Of a stretch of 64,000 nucleotides of DNA, positions 45,819 to 56,100 are shown piece by piece (the first letter of the stretch is position 1; each line of letters begins with the position of its first letter). Source of the DNA: Acorus gramineus (lineage: Eukaryota; Streptophyta; Magnoliopsida; Acorales; Acoraceae). The stretch spans positions 8,484,118-8,548,117 of the forward strand of contig CM060848.1 of assembly GCA_030737835.1 (NCBI GenBank), given 5' to 3'. Under the pieces are notes generated by a model. It was not told the DNA's origin. It worked only from the letters and a program-made list of their open reading frames with translations, and searched no databases. The position numbers and the translations under genes were made by a program.

Positions 45819-46996
45819 GGCTAGGTTTGAGTAGCCGTAGGAAGCCTGGCGGCTAAGTTTGAGTAGCTGGCTGAGTCTAGTCTTTTGGTGCTCTTTGTTT
45901 TTATTTAATTATTATGTCTCGTTTCTGATCTGGTTTATTTGTATGAATACTCTCAGGAGCAGTAAACTTCGTTAGCTTTCGTGTTAATTCGGTCATCTTG
46001 CGTAGGACCGAAGGTGAGTAGGTCTAGTCTCTTATGTAGTTTTTGAAGGATTTTATGAATGATTTTAAATGCTATTTTATGTATAATCTCGAGCATGTCA
46101 TATTATATAGGCTGATGCCTTATTACGTATTTGTGTTAGGAGTATTAAATTTTGAATCTATCGCATGCATATGTTTTGGGATGAAATAAGTGTTGATCAT
46201 GCATGCATTGCATTGCCTAGGTGGCTCAGTCTAGGTGACAGTGGTTCAGAATGAACCCAAGTCTAGGTGACTTTGTCTAGGTGACATGTGTCTAGGTGAC
46301 ACGATTTCAAAAGCGAAATCCTTGCGGCTAGGTGTCGTAGATGACTAGGTGTCATGGAATACGGGCATGCGTGTCCGTTGCATTCATACGCATCATGTGT
46401 TTTGACTGGATCTTGAGACATGCATCTTGAAATGAGATTTCTATTAAGTTTTAGTTTATTGGAAAATTTACTATATTTGTAAATATCATTTTATTGAATA
46501 TTGCAAATGGTTCCTTACGAAATATTATTGAACAATATTATTTTGTGATATCAATTATTATTGGGACCTAAAGGTCCATTCACTGAGCGTGTGGTTGCTC
46601 ACCCCTCCTTTTTCCCATCTTTGAAATTAAAGGCTTAGATTGGTGGATCTCGTGTAGCTGCGAACGAGATCGTGGGTGCAAGAACGTTAGACTTGCTTAG
46701 TCGAAGGACTGATCAATTTTCATTTGACATGTAGTTGGCCCATCCTCCTAGTAACCATTTTGTACAAGTTGAATATATATTTTATGTGTAAGTTATATCC
46801 AGAGTACTTTGGAGTGTTGTGGAGATCTTTAATGTTATATTATTATTAAAGATTGAAATTCGTTTTAGTATTATTTTATTATATCTCTGGATTTAAGAAA
46901 AAGAAAAATAGAACTCTGAGATTTGAGGAATTAAGTTAACGTAACCAAATTTCACACTTTAAAACGGAGTCGTTCATCCAGGGGCGTTACAGAGGT

Positions 46997-48095
46997 GGTG
47001 GTCGACAGAGGGGGGGAGAGGGAAAGAGAGAGAGAGACCGGGGATGGGGAGTTGACAGTGGATGCCAAGGTGGTGGCCACTTTGTTGCCTTCCTATGTTC
47101 GCATAATCGTATCTCTTCCTCTCTCCCCCTACCCCACCACTGCCCTCTCTTGACCACCTCCACCACCGGCCCACCCTACCCTGCTGCTATCCATTGATCT
47201 CCATTGTCTTTCTCTTCTTCCTTTTTCTTTTTCTCCTCCGCACCCTAAAAAAAAGTAATATATTTTTTTTAAATAATGTAATTACACAGTTATACCTTAA
47301 CGGGTGCGTGTAACCGCCCTCCTTGTATATTTCCATTTGGAATCCACATTGATAATAAGAGCTCTATTACACTAAGTCATTTTTAGAGTTCCAAAAATAA
47401 TTTTATATACTCATTAGCCCCTTCACTTACTGTATCGAGGATACTTTATTGAAATTTTTTTACTTTTGTATAAATGATATCATTCAATTCATTAGATTAT
47501 ATACCTCACATGCATATATATCATTACATGAGTTATATGATTTTAAAAAAAAATGTGTGGTTAGCTATTTTGAATTATAAAATGGTTGTGTAACATTTTC
47601 TATATAATTGCATATAGTGAATTGTTATACACAATCCTTTTTATAGTCCCAAATGCAGTCTCATATAACTTATTAGACATCCAATGAAGCATATTACTCC
47701 TTAGACAGGGTATATTCATCGTCAAATATTTTCTTATATTTTAAAAAATAAATTCATTCAACTCGAAATTGAGCGAAATACATTTTTCATCAATGCATAT
47801 ATATAAGGTGATTACTATTTTTAAAAAAATAAAAATAGGTGTGATATGTGTTTTGGACTATAAAAAAAGACTAAGGCCCTCGTTTGGATCTGTGGTGAGG
47901 TGGATTATGTAGTAGAGTTACGCCACCACATGTCCAAATAAAGAACTAACATTTGCATTTTAACACTCAAAATAGCGTTTAAAGATAAAAATTCCTCACG
48001 AACAATGCTTCTCTACCGTTGCCCACTTTCTCAACACCTAAAATTTTGTTTTGCCGAACACCGATTGCACCCTTATGAGTTTAACATTTTGCACA
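46997..48095. other. Intergenic sequence
   Basis: A purine-rich GAGAGAGAGAGACC stretch at about 47010-47040, then AT-rich DNA. A single GGCCCTCGTTTGGATCTG end at about 47875 suggests one end of a miniature element whose partner I cannot find. No gene. Confidence 0.35.
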
Positions 48096-48300
48096 AAAAA
48101 AAAAAAAAAAAAAAAAAAAAACCTATTGTATCCCGGGGATTGGGGATTGGGGATTTGCTTGGCGCTGGGTAGATTTCTTTCTACTCAATTTCCATCCGGC
48201 CAACCCTTATTTCGTGGATGTACTTTGTTTTTAGATTTTTGTTTTGTAATATATAAAGGCATCGGTCTATCATTTCCTTCACCAATATATATATATAATA
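48096..48300. mobile_element. A-tract and LINE-like 3' tail
   Basis: An A run of about 25 at 48097-48121 is followed by a segment ending TTTTGTAATATATAAAGGCATCGGTCTATCATTTCC and an AT-repeat tail. The last block parallels the CTGTTATAAAAAGGTGACGGCCTACCATTTTATC tail of the LINE at 10640-10672, so this is probably a very short LINE 3' copy. The A run before it is not explained. Confidence 0.4.
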
Positions 48301-49755
48301 TACAATTTAATGCACCACGATGAAGAAAAATTTTGCCGAGACATTCACGCTAACGCACCACATCAGTGCCAAAAATTTTAATCGGGTATTTGCAAATAGG
48401 CTCTTTGATCTCTCATATTTATAAATAGGTCCCTGAAAAAACCGGCTACCTTTGTTCTTTTCTGTGGTTATTTGTAGATAGGCCCCCAGGTCCCTCATAT
48501 TTATTACTAGATCCCTGACAACTCTTTTTCGGGGATATTTGAAGTTCCACCCTTAGTTTGTACTAGTTTTATAACCAGATCCCTATCTATGTTACAAACA
48601 AATCCCTTATTCAGATTTTATGATTTATAACAAAGTCCCTAATCTCAAAACATGATTTGCCGACTTTCAAATTTTTTTTAAGACTATTAATTAAGGTACC
48701 TATGAAATTATAAAATAAATATTTTAGAGTCATCATTTGAGCTCATAAAATTATTTATGGCAAGTCACTATTACAATTTCAGTTTTCATTTTCATATTTA
48801 TATTTATATTAATGATAATAAAATTAATTATTTCGTAAATTTTCATAATTTTTTTATTATTTTACGCAGCAAGTGTATCCACTTGTTCTTGAGTCTCTTG
48901 CTCTCTCTCTTTCTGGATTCTGACTTTAGATAAAAAGATTTAAATTAGTTTATTGATTATTAATATCATAAATATTATTGAATATTTGCTATTAAATATT
49001 ATGATTGTGTTGTTGTTTGAGAATTTTGATAAAACATAAGAGGTTCCACGCGAAAGAGCTTACCTCGAAGAGTAATGAGAAAGCATTATTACATAAGAAA
49101 ATGAAATTTCATTGATATTATTAAGAAGTTTTGTAGAGACATAATAAGAAATACTATTATATATCTTATTATTGATGCTATTAAGAAATTATGTAGAAAC
49201 ATGACAAGACATGATATTAGATACCTTATTATATAAATACATTCTAATGATGTGCATTTGAAATGATGATAATTAATATTTTAAGGACTATAATTTAGCA
49301 TATAAGATAATTAAATTCAAGTAATAATAAGTTAAATATATAATGTTATAATAATTTTGGATATTAGAATATCGATTTATTTTTAAATATTTTGTTACAC
49401 CTTCTTTATTAAAGTTTTTGAACTGCATTCCCCAAAAATCAAAGATCTATTTACATAAATTAATTCTCTTGAGACAACATACGCTTGGACACATGAAAAT
49501 TTTTCTTCACTTCTGGTGTTACTTGACAAAAATTCTGTTTTACTTACTTATAAGCCCAAGATAATATGTATATATACATTTTCTTAATGTGACTTATGAA
49601 TTAAGATGTTTTCCTCAATTTAGTCAGAAATAACATCATTTACCTGTGTTATTGACACTTTGATATCATCATATATTTTGAAATCTAAAAAATGTAAACT
49701 TCATTTGTCATATTGGAAATACATTTTATTAACTCACGCAAATTTGCGTACACTA
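48301..49755. other. Intergenic AT-rich sequence
   Basis: A stretch at 48380-48620 repeats the theme of AGGTCCCT...ATTTGTAAATAGG words, perhaps an old tandem repeat. No gene supported. Confidence 0.4.
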
Positions 49756-49972
49756 GGCAGCGTTTGGTTGCACGATTAAGCAATTTTTATGATTGCAGGA
49801 AGTTGGTTCTATAATTGTTCAACTGAACAGTTTTATAATCGTAGATTTTAAACAAATAGTATTCAAAAACTGCGATTTGAGAAAGCTGGGGGAGACAACT
49901 TCCTATAGAATCAATTTCAAATTCAATGATGATAGAAAATCAATTTTGCAATCGCGTTTATCAAACGCTACC
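49756..49972. mobile_element. Miniature inverted-repeat element upstream of TTI1
   Basis: Left end GGCAGCGTTTGGTTGC and right complement GGTAGCGTTTGATAAAC make terminal inverted repeats, with TTTTATGATTGC and GCGATTGCAAAATTG blocks just inside. 217 bp, non-coding. No clear target duplication, so the superfamily (hAT or Harbinger) is open. It abuts the TTI1 core promoter. Confidence 0.65.
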
Positions 49973-49986
49973 CAAAACAAGTAGGT

Positions 49987-49993
49987 ATAAAAG
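49987..49993 (+). promoter_or_regulatory. TATA box of TTI1
   Basis: GTATAAAAGG lies 15 bp after the end of the miniature element and about 157 bp before the TTI1 start codon, which predicts a leader of roughly 125 nt. Confidence 0.5.
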
Positions 49994-50143
49994 GTGCTTG
50001 GACCGCAGACGGTACTCTGTGCAACAGGGCCCTTTAGTAGCGCGCAGCCGAGCCCCAACCGACCTCCTCTTCTCTGATTTGTTTGAAACCTCTCCCATCT
50101 CTCCATTCCTCGAACCCTATCGATCTCTACGGACCCAGAAAAA

Positions 50144-53100
50144 ATGCTCGTCAACGGCAGCGACGGAACAGAAGAAGATGCGAAGATGGAGATGACCTTC
50201 TCCTCCCTCAAGCACTACTGCATGGACCTCCTCGACCTCCTCCGGAACCCCAGGACATCCGCTCCCTTCCTTCCCGAGATGGCGGACTTCCTCCGCAGCT
50301 CCCCCGCCGAGTCCCTCCAGCCGTCACTCGAGTGAGCTCTCTTGCCTCCCCCCCTTTTTTTACGCATTGAAATCTGCGGTTTTTGATCGCGTGTTCTTGT
50401 TTTCTTTGATTACGTGTGGTGAATTGTTGTTCGGGATGGTTTGGTTGGTGTGCGTCGATAGATGTAAATGTAATTGTGGAAATGAATCGAATTGGTGTTT
50501 TTTGTTTTATGAATTAGGTTATGAATTGAATTGTGAAAAAAAATGATGTTTTGAATAAATATGTAACAGTTTTAATTGGAAAGGTCTGGATATTGACTAA
50601 CATTATAGTAGCTTGTGTTGATATGTCGGACTGTTAATTGTAGTTTGCATCATCTGAGAGCAACAGAGATTCATCAGCACCATGGAGGAAGTTTGTTTGG
50701 CATTCATGACTTAGCCCCCTTTTTGTTTGCAAGATATACGGTGGACTAGGGAGTAGAGTAGGCTTCATGCCTAACAATGTTGTTTTGTTTGGTCGAATGG
50801 ATTGGAATTGACATACGAGTTTTATCTAGAATATCAATTTTTTTTTTGTGGGGGGGCGGGGGAGGAGGGGTGGGGGTACGGGAATTTTAAAAATTACTTT
50901 TTTGGGCTTAAATCTTATCCAATCAGCAGGTGTAAGATTAAATCTTATCCTATCAGCAGGTGTAAGATTCAAACCCAGAATCCCTTAATCAATAGGGGTA
51001 CCTCTACCAACCTATCAAGAGGTAGTTTTTGGTAAAAAATAATTTTGGAATACCTTTCACTTTAATGATTTTTCTTTAATAAAGACACAATACTTATTAT
51101 TAATCCACCTTGATTAAAAACAAATGCGAGCAAGCTAACAAGTAAAATAACTTTATACTAGGTTGGATCCCACCTAACTCTATCCTTGAACCAAATGGGG
51201 GATAAGGACTCAAGGTTATGCTCATCAGTCTGGAGTTTTATAACTTTTTGCTTAAGCAGGATAAGGCATCAGTGCATCACTTACTGATTTGTCTTTATAT
51301 CGGTCTAAATTTATTTTTGATAAAACCTGCATGTTTATGTACTATGTTTGGGAAGATAAAGATCATGGAATTAAACAAGTTCATTCCAACATCCTTGGCT
51401 ATTGCTGTTCAATAGTTGGTTGAAATGGCCATTCAGACATAGAAGCAGAAATTATAAATCTAGCAAGATATATACGTAATATGATGGACACCTCTTGTAA
51501 GTATTGTTCCTTTGAAAGTGAGTATATAGTACTAAACATAAAATGTAGTACTAAAATTCCCTTTTTTATATATGTAATGCTTGTTTGTTTGTTTGTTTGT
51601 TTTTAAATTTCAGCTACACCTTGCTGCCTTTTCTTCTTCTCGTGGATGCAGCTGTCCAGTGCAGATCAAGTAAAAAAATTGATCCTCAACAAAGTATTAC
51701 TACAATAACAATTAGTGATAATGTGGCTGAAGGTATACTGCTGTGTTTGGAGGAGCTTTTGAAGAAATGCCATTTGGGATCTGTGGATCAGGTATATCCA
51801 TGAGCCTTGCAAATATGTCTGGATTACAATTTTTCTCAGTTCTTTATTTTCTTATTATGCACATAATTAGAAATCTTTGTTTGCTTCAAGAACACTTCTC
51901 AGTTCTTGAGCAATGATACTTGATTTTCATTGTAAAAATTTAAAGCTTCCCATTGGCTGCGCATGGAAAACATTGATTCAGGACCCGTTGGATGTGAGAT
52001 TGAAAGTGACTATTTAAGCTGCATTTCAAACTTCGCTATTAAAAAACTCACTTTCTTCAGCTTTTTAAAAGCCAATAGTTTTATACATAAAAAGCTAAAA
52101 ACATGCTCTGTAAAAGCTGGGGAGAAATGTCTGTTTGGATCTACATTTGACTTTTTGGGATTTTGAAACATAGAATCGGCCCAAATGCGAATCCAAATGG
52201 TACCCTAATTTCTTGCCTTCATATGAAGTTGAATTGGTTTGGAACATGGTAAAACTTGGAGCTTTGTTTTTTATAATGTATAAGATGACGAAGAATTTAC
52301 ATAAGGATAGTCGTCATAAATGTTTTTGAATATTAATGCCTTTTCGTAAATTTCCAATAAGTAAAATTGACAAGTTCATCATGTAGTTTTCTTGCTATTT
52401 AAGCATGGCATGTATATTGTATATATATAATTATTTGGCAGGATAATTTTTGGATGTTGATTTCTTGCATCTTACTCATTGACTTATTTCTTGAAATGCA
52501 GATGGTTGTAGTGCTTAAGAAATTATCTTATGGGGCTATGCTCACGCCATCTGAGGCCGCAGAGGAATTTCGTGAGGGAATACTCAGGTGCCTGAGAGCA
52601 CTTCTTCTAAGGCTACAACTGTGCGCATTAAAGTCATGTACATGTAAAAAGATTCCAACCTTGCCATCATTCATGTTTAATTCCAATTCTCAAGATCAGT
52701 GTATTGTTTGTTCTGAATATTCTTTGAAGCCAGGAGAGTGTTTAATCGCGTTCCTTCAGTCAAAACATGCGTCTCCTGCAGTTGGACATTGGCTTTCACT
52801 GCTTCTCCATGTAGGGAAATGATGATTTCATGATTACTGGTTCATGTTCTTGGCTATCTTTTAATACCTTAAATATTTTATTTACATATAGGTTACATGA
52901 GTTGGACACGAAAAATGATTTTAGAGGAAGTCTTTTACAATCAATAAATGCAAATTTTTAAATTGGCACCATTAAGTAATTATTCTTTACAATTCTAAAA
53001 TAAGAATCACTTGAATTCTGATGCACATCAGTCAGAAATAAAACTATAACTTTCTAAATTTCAACATTTTAGAGTCGTTAGAAGTATTCAATCAACTAGG

Positions 53101-56100
53101 TTTAATATTTAAATTTAATATGGTTTTTAGATTTGTTATATAAGTGGATTTTTGTAATGAACCTCAAATTTGCCGCAGTCTAAGTCATAATGTTTTTCTC
53201 CTATGCTAAATATAAGATTCCAATTTTGGTGTTTCCCATGTTTTCCATGTGAAGACTGCAGAAATTGAAGCCGCAAGAGGACATCATGGAAGTGCAAAGC
53301 TTCGTTCGGAAGCACTTCTAACGCTTCGTGTTTTTGTTGCCAAGGTAACTTCATAATAGTAATTACATTCCCGTTATTTGTTCTTGTATTAAAGATCAAA
53401 CATTGGACTTCCTAGTATATGCATTTTTTTTTCATTTTTTTACATCGGGTATGTTACTGTAATGTAGATTCTATGCTGTAGGAGCAGCCAAGGTGCACTA
53501 TAAAAATTAAAAAGTGAATTGCAAGAATTTTCACAGCGTACTGTCTGATGTATGAATATATAAATTGTAAGATGGACATTTTTCAAAGCTATATCCTGTC
53601 ATTGTCAGCATCTTTGATATGATTAACATGTCCATATTAGAACTCCCCATCTTCTCTTTGGCACTCAGACACCTTTCTATTTGGATATTTATATCAAGAA
53701 AACTAAAGCCTATGCATTAATTTGTTTAAATTTGGTTTAGCAAATAGTTATATATACACATATGCTTGTATGTACAAGATGTTGATTTCAATTTGTCTCA
53801 ATGTTAGGAATTGCTGAATTTTTCCTTGTAGGTTGGAACTGCTGATGCGCTTGCTTTCTTTTTACCTGGTGTTGTTAGTCGTTTTGCAAAAATTTTGCAT
53901 GTTTCAAAGGGTATGGTGAGTGGCGCAGCTGGAAGTGTGGGAAGTGTTGATCATTCAGTAAGGGGCTTGACAGAGTTTCTTGTCACGGTTCTAAGGGATG
54001 AAGAGAATCTTTTTTATTTGGATTTGTCCATGGAAGAAGTCGATGGGTTCTGCGCGCACAAAGATGGATCCACTCAATCTATTCTTGAGTCCCTGCGAAA
54101 ATTACCTGTAAATGATCGAAGTTTAGCTAAAATGGAGATTGATCAAATGACTGGTGGTTTATTACCCAAGCCATTTCCTTCAGAAAATGCTCATTCTAGA
54201 GACAATGCTGAATCTTTAGCAGTTAATCGTACAAAAGATTGGATTCACGAGACTACTTCGCATGTAGATAAATTGTTATCTGCAACATTTCCACATGTAT
54301 GTAAATACCTTTGCTGGACTCTATCATGTTTAGTTTTCTTGAATATTACTATGTAGAAAAATTGAAATGAGAACCAAGTGTTTTATTAGTTGGGAGTTTC
54401 TAATCTCAGCTGTTCATCAGCTTTGTGTCCATCCAGCTGCCAGAGTCAGACTAGCACTTGTGGATGGTATAAAAAGTCTAATGTCGAAGTGCAGATACAC
54501 TCTTAACAAGAGCAAGTTGATGCTTTTGGTGAGTTGGTTGAAACTGCTTTCATACTTTTCTCTATATATAACCAGAAAATGCATTTCCATTTTCATACAA
54601 TTTTGGACTTCATAAAAAAAAATTACAATGTAATCTATCATTAGTTACAATTTATCTATTATCCTACCAGATTAATTTGAATTACATTGTAATATCTAAC
54701 ACACTTTTTTTTAATAATTTATTACTATACTTAATGCTCTTTTATCTAATATACTGTCTTTGTAATTGTATTGCACTGGTTTACAAGATGTATTTGGAGC
54801 TCCTACCCCTGTTTAATTTAATGAAAAGACCTCACCAGGAAAAATTGTTCAAGGATGATTCTGCTGACATCTGTTTTGTGAAAATGGGCTCATTTGATGT
54901 AATTGTGTTGCCAAATACTTCAGCCATGTTCCATTGACTTTGTTAGTGTTTCAAAAAGCGAGCAAGGAAACCACCTATGTGTTTTGCCTGGACCATTGTC
55001 CCGGTTGGGCCCTAGGTGACCATCTGGAATGCTACATATCCATGTGATGCTCCATCCCAGTTGCCCATATAGGTGGATGGTGGTATGGTAGCTTTTATTC
55101 CAAAGTACCCTTACACTAGATGACTAGACATTACTTTCCATTTCTTCCAAGTGCAACCATCGATTGACATATGCTGCTAGGTAATTTTTTTTTCTTGTCT
55201 AGTTTTTCCCCTTTTTTTCCCCCTTTACTCAGTTTACACCCTATCCTGTTCCCTGTTTTTGGTCAGCCTCCTTGTCAACCCTTGCAACCAGTTGGCCTCA
55301 TTCACCCCTACCCCATCCAACCATCTGACATCATGCGTCCAGTCAAAGCCTAGGTTGCTTGTGACAGATTGGGATTTCCCTTACTTTAGGAGAATATTGA
55401 TTTCATGCTGGACTTTTTACGTTATTTTATAGGCTACTTGAACTATAACCATCAGCTAGAAATCACTGACAGTTCAGTGAACATGCCGTATTGCGTCAGA
55501 CAGGGGACATGACTCGATACTCTTTGGATACATATTGGAAATGTCTCATGGATGTCCAAAATTCAATAATGATTTAATGAATTTTGGGGCCACATTAGTG
55601 TGGGATGGACACGTCTTGAGCACACAACAACACTTATGCAACACGATATTGTAATTGTAAAGATTTATGCTCACATGAAACCAAATGGTTCTAAATCTTT
55701 ATGGAGTTGGTAGTTGACACACCATCATGGTTTTATGTGATATGCTGACATGTGTGTCCGCACCATTTTGAACCCCCACCTTATTTGTTTTGACATATGC
55801 CAATCATATGTGATCAATATGTGTGCCGCATATACAGCACGTGGCGCACGTGAGCCGCAGTTGCGGACCACTCGAATGGAAAGAATTTCATTTGAACGAC
55901 AGTCTATCATCCAAAAAATGAGTGCTCTAGAACAAATGCCGTTCGAAAAGTCAACGTTTGACCGCATGTTTTCTTCGAAAAAAATACGTGCAATTGCATG
56001 CTTGGTACATGCGGCCGCATATACCTTTTAGATCCCAAAAGCACGTGGACCACCGCACATTACATTGAAACATTGCACACCATTATTATTATATCATTTT

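Larger units (their letters stand above)
38636..46991 (+). mobile_element. Solo long LTR carrying a nested TR-GAG element
   Basis: Starts TGTAACGACTATGG and ends CAGGGGCGTTACA, with a perfect 5 bp duplication GAGGT at 38631-38635 and 46992-46996. Without the insertion it is about 2.7 kb. Splice-like landmarks: donor CAAG|GTGGGT at 39194, acceptor TCTCAG at 45956, a 57 nt block 45957-46013, donor AAG|GTGAGTAGG, and the hairpin module 46577-46608. The nested element sits inside the first intron-like segment. It has no coding region of its own. It shares its 3' end and module, but little other sequence, with the LTRs of the nested element. Confidence 0.88.
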
